DNA of 64,000 nt from Odontesthes bonariensis (lineage: Eukaryota > Chordata > Actinopteri > Atheriniformes > Atherinopsidae), in assembly GCF_027942865.1 (NCBI RefSeq), contig NC_134526.1:22363784-22427783 (forward strand), given 5' to 3'. Positions 24,901-36,539 of the stretch are shown here, piece after piece; the stretch's first letter is position 1; each line of letters opens with the position of its first letter. Both the position numbers and the translations under genes were made by a program. The notes under the pieces were generated by a model. The model made no database searches. It worked only from the letters and a program-made list of their open reading frames with translations, and was not told where the DNA came from.

Positions 24901-25644
24901 TAGGGCTGGGCAACGATTAAAATTGAATGAAAGTGCCATAACATTTGTTGTTCAAACACACTTTTAACATCAGCATCTTTATGTAGTTTTTATGTAGTTT
25001 TTATGTAGAAGCCTCGCTCCACTGTCTGTTTCCTTGAATGACTTGCTGCTATCAGTTGTGTGTTTTGCCTTTAAGCGATATTTTAGACTGGAACTACTAC
25101 GGTGATAAGACAATTCAACTTGGCAGTGTTTACAGATGACTTTGGTTCTGTCGACTCCGCCGTCTGGAAGAACTTTAAAATGAAAATGGCCGAGTAAAAG
25201 TTCCGTACCCTTCTCCATGTTTGGTGGATCCGCCGATTACTTTCTTTTCCGGTTCCGAAGGCAGACAGCAACAGACTTTTACAAAATAAAAGCCTGTGAG
25301 CAACAGACTTTTAGAATAATAAAATTAATAATAAAATGGGTGGTCCGTGGCGTAGTGGGTTGAGCAGGCGCCCCATGTACAAGAGGCTATAGTCCTCGCT
25401 GCAGCTGGCCCCGGTTTGAGTCCCGCATCGGACGGCCCTGTCCTGCGTGTTGTTCCCCCTCTCTCTGCCCCCTGCTTCCTGTCTCTCTGAACTTTCCTAT
25501 CCATTAAAGGCACAAAAGCCCCAAAAAATAATAATAAATTTTATTTTTTTTTAAAAACTTGCGTCAATGAGCGATAAAATATTTATCAACGTTAAATAAT
25601 TAACGAGTTAAGGCAATAATAACGAGTTAACTCACCCAGCCCTA
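24901..25644 (-). mobile_element. hAT element with BED-finger transposase remnant and nested SINE
   Basis: The ends are TAGGGCTGGGCAACGATTA (24901) and the inverted CCCAGCCCTA ending at 25644. Flanking 8-mers CTCTTAAG and CTTTTAAA differ at two bases, consistent with an aged 8-bp hAT target duplication. On the minus strand, 25218-24979 encodes a short piece with VICKHCQVELSYH and LKAKHT, the CxxC...HxxxH arrangement of a BED zinc finger at the start of hAT transposases. The rest of the transposase is absent, so it is non-autonomous. A tRNA-type SINE at about 25338-25540 interrupts it. Confidence 0.8.
25338..25540 (+). repeat. tRNA-derived SINE nested in the hAT element
   Basis: An A-box-like GTGGCGTAGTGGGTTGAGC (25348-25366) and a B-box-like GGTTTGAGTCCCGC (25413-25426) lie at tRNA-like spacing. 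They are followed by a pyrimidine-rich body and a tail with ATTAAAGGCACAAAAGCCCC and AATAATAAT. No acceptor stem closes, so it is a SINE and not a tRNA gene. Confidence 0.75.
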
Positions 25645-28600
25645 CTTTTAAACAGAGAGTCTCATTACAGTCACATGTGCCACTGAACCCCCTGACCAAT
25701 GTGCATGCCGATAGAGTCATTTTCACCTATGAATTGTCTACCAGAACTGAAGAACCCTTTTAGATGAGATGGGAATCGCCTTCAAGATCCATGAAGAAGT
25801 CCAGTTGCCTTTATTCAAGTTCTTATGATGTTTCGTGTGTTTATGTTCTAAGATTCAGGCATAGATCTAGTCAGCTATGAGGCCCCGGCAGCACAAGAAC
25901 CTGTGCGTGGTAATACAGCTCTGCCCATGACAATGCGTACATTTCTAACCCTAACCATGAGTTTTGAACTTGAGTCAAAGCGGAAAAGCGAGGAATCACA
26001 GGTGGAAGGGGAAGCCATTTGTGAAATGACTTTGGAAAATGTTGAGCAGGACCAGTAGAAAATCTCTTGCATAAGAGTCACCAGATTAATGTCATCCACT
26101 ACCGCCTTCCTCCTTTTATTCCATAAAATCAGTAGTGTGTAACATGTGTAAAACATTTCCCAGGTGACTGACGTCACCATGCAGCAATACATGGGTAGCT
26201 GTTAAATGTAGACATCATGACATAAGCTTCATCTCAGTATGGACAGGTGGAAAAAGGGAGAAAACATAGTCACGGTGCAATCTCTGAACCATTTTTCTGA
26301 AGCTGCAGTGTTTTTTCGCTATTATAAGTTCTGCCGTGAGACAGGGTTGTGTATTTCTACATACAGAGCCGTCACACTTCTCTGACCGTCTGAGATGTCT
26401 GCTTTTTTTACCGGTGCTTTTGTTTTGTTTCGTGGACTTGACCTCGTTCATTTGTTTCGCCTGTAACGGCCCTTTTAACAATTTTTCATTAAACATAATA
26501 GCTCTGGTTTGACTATTCAGGGTCAGAGGAAACTCTTTTCATCATTCCAGCTTCTGAAAAGCTTGCACATAGGCCCACTTGCCAGTCACCATCCCAGCAC
26601 TGTGTCACAAGAAGAGATGTGGAGTGGTTCATGCTAAAAATCACAGTAGAATCACAATGAAGACGAAGAAATCGTGAAAGGGTAATGTTTTATACTATGC
26701 GCTTAGATGTATCCACCCATAACCATGTATTTCTTATGCCTAACCCTAACCAGCTGCAGCTGAAAGAAAGGTTGGATGGGGTTAAAGCTTGGTTTCTGGT
26801 TCTGGTGGGACTTTTTGTGCAATATCACGCTCGTGACAGTTTTGCATAGTGCAAAATGTAAATATGTTGCGATTTGGAATGGAAAAAGTTGGCATGTAAG
26901 GATTTTGGAGCCCAGCAAGTGCAGCGATTTTCAGTGCCAGAGCCTTTAACATGAAACTGCAACATTTTGTGCTTCGGAACAACGGGAGGGATCAGACATT
27001 CCTGCATTGAGCCATCACTTTCAGTACGAGAACAATATGTGATTCAGCTTGAGTGGAAAATAAAGAAAAAAAAAATGCTTAAATTCAAAGTCAGGAGGCA
27101 GCAGGTAATTAATGCATCCCACTCCACCTTGACTCATATGTAATTTAGTAGTGCTCCTCTTTAATGCTTTGCCATGCAGCTGCTCAGTGAAAGTTTTAAG
27201 TCTTTACAGCGCCATAAATCACACACGTCAAGCTCTCCACTCAGGGCTTTGGAAGAGTGTCCACTCCTGCATTAAAGTATAATAATGCACAAACTTCCAC
27301 GTGTGTTTTTACGCGACTGTCAGCAGTGCACGGACACACATGTCCCTTGCATTCTACAGCAGACGCACACATTCTGGGCTTTGTCCCTCTGTATAGCGTC
27401 TCACAACGCAGTAGGAAGTTTGAGTCGTGTACCCTGTAATCAAAATGAACAATCAGGCAGGTCCAGACGGGACAGAAGTACAGCAGAGGGAACGCTCAAC
27501 AAATACCAAACTGCATCTGAAAATGCTTCATATATCCAAGTACCTGCTTATTATGTTGTACGGGTGATTATTTATCTAATTTAGATGTGAAGATGGCATG
27601 ACAGTGTTGGTGCTTTCTTTCTGCTATTTGTTTTAAGCTGGACGGTTGGGAGATTTTTAGGATGATTTTCTTTTTCGGATTAAATGTGTGCAATGAAAAA
27701 AGAAAAAAAAGAATGTAAAAAAATAAACAGGTGAGTGCTTAGCGTGCTTCAGATGCTAATGCGGCCGGTACAGGAGTAATGGCACAGGTAGGTCCATAGG
27801 AAAAAAAAGGGAGGATGAAGCTAGTTAAAAAGGGCCCTAATGGTTTGACAGGGGGAGGAGAGGAAATGAGAGGAGTGGTGTTAAATGAGAGGGTGAGAGT
27901 GAGGCGTTAGCTGTTAAAGAGCTAGAGAGAGTGGAAACGGGGAAATCCAGGCTTTACCTCCCAGAAGACAGGAGGGGTGGAGGGGGTGGAGGGGGTGGGG
28001 TGGGAGGTGGAAGGCTGGCATGCAAAGCGGAGCCGCAGCTGATTCTCAACCGGTGATGAGGGTCGCTGAGGACAAAACCGCTTGGCGTCTGCTGCAGCGT
28101 TGATTTCCATTCCCTCCTACTCTAGATACAATGAAAATTGTGTCTGAAAACAATGCCATCTGCAGAGACAGAGTGGGAAGAAACTGCAGAGTGGCCCAGT
28201 TCAGCTGCCTGGCAGCCAGGGAACTGTGTCAAGGATGTGATGTCTGGGCAGCAACAACAGACCGGACCCTCTGTATGCAATGCTGTTTCTGAGGAAGGGT
28301 CAGCTGGAGAGTACATTAGTTAACTTCATTATTCCATGTTGTTTTTCTTGCTTCCTGCAATTAAAGTTCAAGTTTAAGCCATTAAAGTGAGTAATTGGCC
28401 CGGATTTTGAGCTAGTTGTAATTCAAAGAACACAAGTTAGACGTATGACAGCTAAAAAAGAAGTGATTGGAAGTGCAAGTCTGTGTAATATAGGGACATA
28501 CAGTTTGAGTCCAAACATCCTGGAAATCAAAGAAATTAATAGTCATGCATGTTTCAGGACAAATGAAAAGTTGTTCAATTAGGCCTGTGAAAAAAAAAAG

Positions 28601-29024
28601 TACAAAAATGAAGACGATGTAGATGTTGGACATCCATCATAACACAAGCTTTGTGACAAACAACATAGAGCTTGTTAAAACACTTCCACCTGCGTGACTG
28701 ACTGTGTGGATTTAGCATGCACCATACCACCAAACCTTGATATGTTTTAGAGCTATGAACAAAATGAGCTTAGGTCCAGCCCATTAATCAAATAAAGGAG
28801 GGGAATGAAAACAAACGGGGCATGTGATTACTTCAAAAGTGCATCTGTGTTCTGTGGACACCATTTAAATGTGACATTAATCTTATCAGGAGGGGAATGG
28901 GACTGGTCTTTGTTGCTGCTGATTCAAGGTCCAGGCACAGAGGAGCTGGGAAGCGTGAGAGAGAGAACTCGAAGGTGTTCATAACGGCAGCTTTCTCTTT
29001 GTCAAGTCAAGGCAATAAATATAT

Positions 29025-29059
<35 letters not shown>

Positions 29060-30222
29060 AGTCAACAAAATCAAGCAGAAGTTAGTGAAAAGCTCAGAAA
29101 TATCAACAATGGCAGAAGCTCCTGGCTAACGACCTTTACTTTCACCACCAGCCCCTTCCACAAAAAAAAGGAAGGAGTGAAAAACAGCATAAATCTTTGC
29201 ATTTTTTTTTCTTCACTTGAATCGGCTTTGGGGCAGTAAAGGATTGATATCTGATATAGAACTTGACTTGTAGTTAAAAAGCTTGTACCGTTATCATTTT
29301 GGATGCATCTTACGCCATCGCTGCAACTTTTCTAAGTCAGTCCTACGAGGCCCAACTTATTGCGTGAAAGCCCACGTTTAGGCGGTGCTTCACCAAAGAG
29401 TTTGATTAAAAGGGACGTCTGTTTTTTTTTTCGGCAAGGCGGAACCTAAATGTGAAATGGGCTCGATTTATCATGTTTGCGCAAAAATTTGCGCTAATTG
29501 TGTAATAGAAACTGTAGACGTGTAGAGCACTCGCGGCTATTCAGAGACAACACTCTCTGGCGAAATTGCTACATCTTCAATGTTAAATTGATGATAAAAC
29601 AGTTATTCACAAAACACAAGATATGCCCAATACTGCATTTACTTTCATAACTACAACATGTTGTCCTGTAGCTTAATGAATTGATTTGTTCTGAAATCGC
29701 CGCCGTTCACTGAGGAAATCATGTTATGAAGCCGCCACTAACAGCCAGGCTTCCGAGCCGGGGACGCCCGGCTTCGAGGAGGGGGCGGGAGAGTCAAGTT
29801 TTTTTCTACAATTCTAGGTCATCATTGGCTAAATCGACAAAAACTCATCACTTCCAAAGCTGCTCGGCGTCTCTGGGGGTAGATTAGACGTGGGCGTGTC
29901 AATATGAGGGGCTGTGTCGTGATGATTGGGGTTAGTGTTTGTCCATCATGAGAGATGTTGTGGCAGCCGAATTTTTAAGCGGGGAGAAGCCCGCTGGAAC
30001 TTCAGTCCCAAAGCGGATACGAAAGAGACTGGTTGTCTGTGAAAGTGCTGTCGGAGTTTCACTCATTTCCCATCGTTTCCATTTCCATCCTCACACACAT
30101 ACACTTTTGTAAATAATACACTGTAAATAAGAAACACATCCTTGTTGTTTAGAAGTTTTCTCAATCATATTCCTGTTGTGCATTTGTTTGTTCTGTTTGC
30201 TAGTAGTTTTGTCACAATGGCG
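25645..30222. other. Gene-free intergenic stretch
   Basis: No supported exon. It contains a TG microsatellite (29026-29057), a GGGTGGAG-rich purine patch near 27970-28015 and scattered A/T homopolymers. Confidence 0.4.
29026..29057. repeat. (GT)n microsatellite
   Basis: Pure GT dinucleotide run. Confidence 0.95.
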
Positions 30223-30647
30223 TAATATGGTTACCTGACTCCCGCCCTCTGGTATTCGCATACCATCTGGGACGAGCCCACAACCGACATGATTTCAAAT
30301 GGGGCTATTTTTTCTAAAACTCGTGCATGTGATTGGATGAAGAATCTGTCCGTCATCTTGACTGACACGCCACTTCAGCCACTCCCAATGACTCAACCCG
30401 TAACGTATCTCAGAGCTTACCTGACTCCCGCCCTTTGGAGCATGAATGGGCGGCCATAACGCGGCCATAACGCCGCCCATTCATCCAAAGTCCCACCCAG
30501 CGATTAATAAATGGCTCTGATTATTTTCTAATCGGAAGAAACAGCTATGACTCCTAGGCTCCTCAGATGGTTGTGTGAGGAAAGGGAACGACCCCGCGTG
30601 TAGTTGGTGAACGCAGCCAGATGACGTGAGTCAGGTTAGTAATATGG
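30223..30647. mobile_element. Non-autonomous DNA transposon with 8-bp target duplication
   Basis: TAATATGG at 30223-30230 and 30640-30647 is an exact 8-bp direct repeat. The element between them begins TTACCTGACTC and ends GAGTCAGGTTAG, an imperfect terminal inverted repeat. It is 409 bp and non-coding. The TTACCTGACTCCCGCCC head recurs internally at about 30418, and a small stem (ATGAATGGGCGG against CCGCCCATTCAT) lies at 30441-30484. The 8-bp duplication fits the hAT superfamily. Confidence 0.7.
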
Positions 30648-31690
30648 GCTTCCCCTGTTTTAAAAGTCAGCAGCCGCCACTGGTGTAGAGATAGGTGTGT
30701 TATTGCGAGTGGCATGCAGAGCATCAACAGTAAGATCAAAATGAAGGTGTGCTGGTCCTACAGATGATTGTTAGATCGCTATTTTCTTGTTATTATGGAT
30801 CTTTTTTTTTTTTGGTTAAGCCTAAAGAAGATTTGAGAGGAAACAGACAATGCTGGTAATACCTGAATCCGACTGCCCAAGGGATGGTAAAAGGCCAGGT
30901 CTGATTTAAATTAATTGACTCATGACCCGCCACTGCCAGCAAAACAACTATTGGGCAGGCAGCAATAAAAATCTGTCAAATGGAAATAATTGTTTCTAAG
31001 ACATACAGAAATTAGGAACCTGTAAAAACCAGCTTATAGGGACAAGCAGCACAAGCATGTTGTTGGTAGCTGACAACTGAGGGCTGCAGGCAAAGGACAT
31101 TGCTGCAATCCCCACTTACCGACAGCTAAAGTTTCTCCTTTTTTTAAGTGAAGCAGATGAGTGTCAGTCTGTTTGTAGCATCCAAGTTGCCAGCAGAGGC
31201 TTTGCCTAAAACCACAGAAGAAGAACTTCGTGAAAGGTCATAGAGGGACTTAAACTAACAAATGCCAGTCAAATCAGTGTGTTCATATATTTGATTTACA
31301 GCTAAATTAAAGGCAAACTTCCACAGGGCAGGTGCCTTGTACATTAAAAGAAACAGAAGGCCTTTTGGATACGATGGGGCAGAGCGGCACCTTCAGCCCA
31401 CTCTGACGCCAAATAAACCATTTTTGACAACATTAACAACAATAAAAAAAAGTGTAGAAGCTGCGTACCCAGTGCAAGTTTCTGGTAGAGCTTTTTCATT
31501 GGATTGTATTAGATTTCACAGTTGTGCCCGACAAAGTCAGACAACAAACCTTGAACTCAGCACCGTGCAAATACCTATGAAGTGAGACCAGTGAATGTAA
31601 CATTATGGTGAGTGAAAAGTTTGACAAAATGAGCATATTTTCTTTAATATGTCTGAATGAATCATTCTGAAGACATTTTTCCAACTCTGG

Positions 31691-31728
31691 AACTTATCTG
31701 TAGCAACATCTGTTGCTACAGATAAGTT
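31691..31728. repeat. Perfect 18-bp inverted repeat with 2-nt loop
   Basis: AACTTATCTGTAGCAACA at 31691-31708 is followed by TC and then its exact reverse complement at 31711-31728. It may be the tip of a decayed foldback element or a cruciform site. Confidence 0.9.
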
Positions 31729-33989
31729 TGTTTGCCCAGGATCAAATAACAACAATATATGGTGGAATTATATTAAAACAGAAAGGTATTCAAGTACGGC
31801 TGCATCCATTTTGTTCTTTTTTTTTTTTTTTTGTTGGTCAATTTGACTTTTTTATGATTCAGTACTGATGATCACCCTTTATGTCTGTGAGTGAGATTTT
31901 ACAGATTTCTAATCTCATAAATCCATTTTATCCTCAAACCTTTGATAAAACTCTCCGCCTCGAATGAAACTCTTACACGGCGCAGAGCCCTGACAAATGC
32001 AGTTTTCAGCTGGGTTTTGGTTTTTTTCTTCCCCCAACACAGCGTTTTCTTTCCGTCTCCTGGAAATCTATATTAGTTATGGACGCAGATCCAAATTGCC
32101 CTAATGCTGAGGATCAAATGAGAAGATTCAGAACTAACAACAACAATTTTAGAAGAATACAGGTTTAGGTTTTTCGCATGATCTTGGGAATTTAAAACAA
32201 GTTCTGACTTTGTTTTTTTTCCTTTCTTTTAAAGAAATCAGCAACATGACAACATGCTCACGGTAAGTGAATCTACTTGGTATGACCCGGTTCAAGATTT
32301 AGAAGACAAACATCACTCGTGCCCGTGCTGTCGTTAAGAAGTGAACGACCAGCAGCCAGTCAGTTTCATTTACCATGAGCAACTTGTCCAAAGTGTTTTC
32401 CAAATAACTCTTTTTGCTCACAGATTCCCCTCAATCACGGTGATGTTATATGGACGTTTAAACCGGATCCCCCCCCCAACCTTCTTCCTGCACTGCACAT
32501 GGCTTAAATGGCAGCAGCTCACTAACTCTCCCGTTTAATTCCACTCCTCATCCTGCCTCTCCTCAGCCTCTTCTTCCTCTTCCCTCCTCTGGGTTTGTTT
32601 GTTCTCCCTCTGCTCCCAGGTGTTTTCCTGCACCGCTCCGCGTTCCGCTGAGCAGAGGGCCGCTTAAGCTCCTCTTCCGCTCTGACTCAGGTACACTCAT
32701 GCCGGTGGCTTCCCCTCGCTGCAGCACAACACGTCGATGAACTGTGACCCACTGAGGTCAGCAGACACAGCCCCGGGATAACTACACATTATCAAATATG
32801 TACACAGCCACAAACACGCACACACAAACAGGCAAGATTCCTAGTACGTCATGCGCTCGTGCACACGTACCGCCTTATTCCAGCGTTCTCATTCTTTCTC
32901 CCTCATCCAACAATAACACAACAAACCTTGCTTCCTTTGCGTGGTGAAACAATAGAAGGATAGCTTTGATGGCCAGAGACAGTTTATTGTAGATATTCCC
33001 TTATCAGTCCACATCAGCCAAAGATCCTGGCAGTATCCCACTGTAAAGAGTGGTTTCATCCCCAACCAGGGCCAGGATGTCAAGATAAACAGACATGCAT
33101 CTGTTCAAAGCAATGCCGCGATTCTGAGCGTGGCATTATGTCTACTGAGAGGAATATCCACATGTGAGTCCAACATATAAAGTCATTTTACGGGTCTCTT
33201 TCTGTGTTACATGCCAACTGGCCATTTGAACGATTTAATTTTTACAGTTTAAACGTTTTATGGACATGTAGTTTCACAGTTTTTTTTATGTGTTTTCACC
33301 TATTTTATTCATGTTTACAGGAAACACACCAGGTTATGTGCATGTATATCATATCAATGGCTAACCAATCCATTTTTATATCAACAAATTTAAGATGCGG
33401 TCAGCCAAATATTTCTTTTCAGGAGTACGTGATATCCAAGTGAAATTAGTCGCATTGGCCATAATCATAACTCCAAATTAAGTTTTGTTGTCTTAAGTTT
33501 CACTGGGAAAACTGTTTTTGTTTTTTTTAAACTTGCATCTGAAACATCCGTTGGCATCCTATAAGATTCCAATAATAGTAAAACATTGTAAAATTTTACA
33601 GTAAAGTGGAAGAACCTTAGAAATAGCAGGAGATTTTTCCAGCCCGCTTAGCTCGTACAACCCTTTTGCTGAGCTATAAGCTGGAGAGCAAATGTTGTGC
33701 TGGCACGATTCAAAACCAAAGGCTGACAAATATTATTTAAGCATTATTTGACAGCATGGTAACAGTAGGACTATGCTGCTACCCAGCTAGCTATGACAGT
33801 CACTTTTTTCTTATCTATTGTATGTAGGTGTGTTGTTAGGAATCAGTGAACACCCTGCAGCCAAACAAAGAGTCAAGTTTTCACCACGTCGAATACAAAT
33901 GACAATGCTGCGTTCAATGCTTTGCTCTGCGGACAAAGTGTCCAAAAAAGAAAACATGACGACTTAAACTAAATTGCATTGATATTTAA

Positions 33990-34230
33990 GGGGCTATGGG
34001 GCTGCACAGTGGTGTGGTGGTCGGTCAGCACCGTCGCCTCACAGCAAAAAGGTTCCTGGTCAGAACCCCGGCTGGAGCCTTTCTGTGTGGAGTTTGCATG
34101 TTCTCCCCGTGTATGCGTGGGTTCTCTTCGGGTTCCTTTCACCGCCCCAAAAAACATGCATGTTCAGTTAATTGGTGTCTCTAAAACTGACCCTAGGAGC
34201 GAGTGTGAGCGTGGATGGTTGGTTTGTGGG
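33990..34230 (+). repeat. Fish tRNA-headed SINE
   Basis: The head has CAGTGGTGTGGTGGTCGGTCAGCACC and GGTTCCTGGTCAGAACCCC as degenerate A and B boxes. The conserved body follows: CTTTCTGTGTGGAGTTTGC, ATGTTCTCCCCGTGT, GCGTGGGTTCTCTTCGGG, then ATGCATGTTCAGTTAATTGG. This is a common teleost SINE, copied in reverse at about 2780-2835. Confidence 0.8.
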
Positions 34231-34299
34231 ACGCCCTGATCTAAAACATATACTTTCCACTGACAGATCCACAATTGACTCCGGCAGGAAGCTGTTCTT

Positions 34300-34435
34300 C
34301 TGTATTCACGCACCCATGGAGGCATCTGAGGCAACGTGGGGTTCGGGTGTCTTGCCCGGGGACACTCCGCATGTGGTCCAGGGAAGCAGGGAATTAAACC
34401 GCCAATCATCAGCTCTTCGTCCCAAGCTACTACCT
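34300..34435. repeat. Interspersed repeat fragment
   Basis: TTCGGGTGTCTTGCCCGGGG ACACTCCGCATGTGG and AATTAAACCGCCAATC resemble a widespread teleost repeat. The family and ends are not determined. Confidence 0.45.
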
Positions 34436-34699
34436 GCATGCGTATATATATCTGGGTTTCAGAAACGTGGAAATGAAAATGCCTTTTTTCTGGAAACATG
34501 TCGGATTCTCTTATTTGTTTCCCTTGCTGTCTCATTCTCTCCATGAGCATACAAACTACCATTGACTCAATGAGCCACGGGTCTTAGTGGGGTCAGAGCT
34601 GTGTTGGGATACTCGTTGCTTCTGGCAACATTTCCTGCAACCCATCCTAACAGTATATCATCCTTTTGTCCCAAAACAACCCTCTGTACCCAATGACGC

Positions 34700-34701
<2 letters not shown>

Positions 34702-34744
<43 letters not shown>
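34702..34744. repeat. (TG)n microsatellite
   Basis: Pure TG dinucleotide run of about 21 units. Confidence 0.95.
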
Positions 34745-34746
<2 letters not shown>

Positions 34747-35402
34747 CATTGCGGAGTTCTGGCTGACAGCTGTGTATGACTTTTTCAGAATGTGACAGTG
34801 TGTACAGTGTGGGAGAAAGGAGGCGATGAGTCATAGCACACATACCACCAGGACACAACAGCTCCCCCTGTTGCCAGGGTAGGGGAAGCCCCGGAGGTGT
34901 GGGTGTATTGTCTGGAAGAACAGTGCTGCCCGTGACATCATAGGCCTTCTTTCTCCTACACCAGTCCCTGGAGGAACGCAGAGAGGAGGGGGGGGTAACA
35001 GGTGGAAGCAGCAGGGTTTTTGCTTCAGCGGTTTTAGTTTTCTTCCTCTTTCCCAGGCTTCCAGTCTTCTTCTTCTTCTACACGGCTACCAGCAGTGAGG
35101 CAAAAGCAGAGCCCGTCACTCATTCCTGAGTTGTGCTAATACTTTGCAGCTATCGTCAGCTATTAACTACCATGAATGGGCCTCACTGTTAAAAAGTCTC
35201 TTTTCCTCTGTGGCATTTAGAGAGAGTACTGACTGAGTTGTGATGCCACAGAAATAAAATCCCCACTGTTCTATTACTTCTATGTGTGTGTGTGTGGTTG
35301 CATAAATCACTTTGTGAAGACATAAACCTGTTCAGAAAATCTCATTGGAGGTGTGCTTTTTAGAGGGAAAAAAAAACAATCAAGCCCACATAATGCGGAT
35401 CC

Positions 35403-36093
35403 TTAAAGGGATAGTTCACCTCTTTTGACATGAAGCTGTATGACATCCCATATTAGCGATATCATTTATGAACATTGACTTACCCCCCCGCTGCGTCCTG
35501 TGAGCCGAGTTTCAGCCTCGTTTTGGCGTTGACAAAAGTAGTCCGGCTAGTTGGCTAGGGTCCCGAAAATAAAGCGTTTTGCTTCTGAAAACAATATGCG
35601 TTCAAAAGAGTAATACATTTACATCACAAAATCGTCCCTCTAGAAAAAGTCAGACCTCACATCGCTTGGCGCTATTTTTGCCTCCCTTCATATCAATGCG
35701 TACAGCCACCTAGCGATAGCAGCACCTGTTACGGTGTTTACTGCTCGGAAGCAGGGGACTCCTCGGTGGGCACTTCGGTCTGCACGGTTTACACAGCCCG
35801 TAGTGTTGCGAAGGGAGAGAGAAATAGCGCCAAGCGATTGTGAGGTCTGACTTTTTCTGGAGGGACGATTTTGTGATGCAAATGTATTACTCTTTTGAAC
35901 GCATATTGTTTTGAGAAGTAAGACCCTTTATTTTCGGGACCCCAGCAAACTAGCCGGACTACCTTCGTCAACTCCAAAACGAGGCTGGAACTCGGCTCAC
36001 AGGACGCAGCGGGGGGTAAGTCAATGTTCATAAATGAGATTGTTATGGGATGTCATACAGCTTCATGTCAAAAGAGGCGAACTATCCCTTTTA
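35403..36093. mobile_element. Long foldback element (683 bp), two ~290-bp inverted arms
   Basis: The body is 35407-36089. It starts AGGGATAGTTCACCTC after TTAA (35403-35406) and ends with the complement ACTATCCCT before TTTTA, an eroded TTAA. Beyond the ends shared with 21556-21774, the arms continue inward and remain complementary. Examples are GTAGTCCGGCTAG against CTAGCCGGACTAC, CCCGAAAATAAAG against CTTTATTTTCGGG, and TCGCTTGGCGCTATTT against AAATAGCGCCAAGCGA. A centre of roughly 100 bp is unpaired. No transposase is encoded. Confidence 0.85.
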
Positions 36094-36099
36094 CGTGAG

Positions 36100-36508
36100 G
36101 AGTTAGCTTACTGTTGCGGTAATATGAATGGATGGAACGATCTCCCGACTGATGTCAGGACAGCTGAGTCGATGCCCATCTTTCGCCACAGGCTGAAAAC
36201 CCATCTCTTCCCACACTACCCAGATCCGCCCTCTTAGGACATCACCTGTTTCGTCCTAGCTCCTTACGCACTTATTTGTTTCCTAAATTGTCTTTGTTTT
36301 CTAAATTGTCTTCCCATTTGTCTAGGTACTTAACTTACTGCACTTACTCTAGCACTAGTTATGCTCTTAGCTGTTTGGTTTTTGGAAGGAAATGCAAATC
36401 TTGTGACCTGAAGTTCTTTTGCCTTCCGATGTGGAGCACACTTATTGTAAGTCGCTTTGGATAAAAGCGTCTGCAAAATGATCGTAATGTAATGTAATGT
36501 AATGGATG
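36100..36508 (+). mobile_element. L2-type LINE 3' end with (AATGT)n tail
   Basis: Plus-strand 36130-36225 encodes WNDLPTDVRTAESMPIFRHR then LKTHLF, the hallmark C terminus of the L2-like ORF2 protein. After a 3' untranslated part comes TAAGTCGCTTTGGATAAAAG CGTCTGC (36447-36473) and a short tandem GTAAT/AATGT tail (36483-36505). It is a 5'-truncated insertion abutting the foldback element. Confidence 0.8.
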
Positions 36509-36539
36509 CTGCTGATCCAATATGTTGACATTATCTTGA

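Noticed and set aside
25338-25430. Possible tRNA gene
   Set aside because: A- and B-box-like motifs are present, but no cloverleaf closes and a SINE body and tail follow. The same holds for 33990-34080.
34164-34562. Overlapping open frames on both strands around 34.2-34.5 kb
   Set aside because: They lie over the SINE and an interspersed repeat fragment and carry no recognisable protein.
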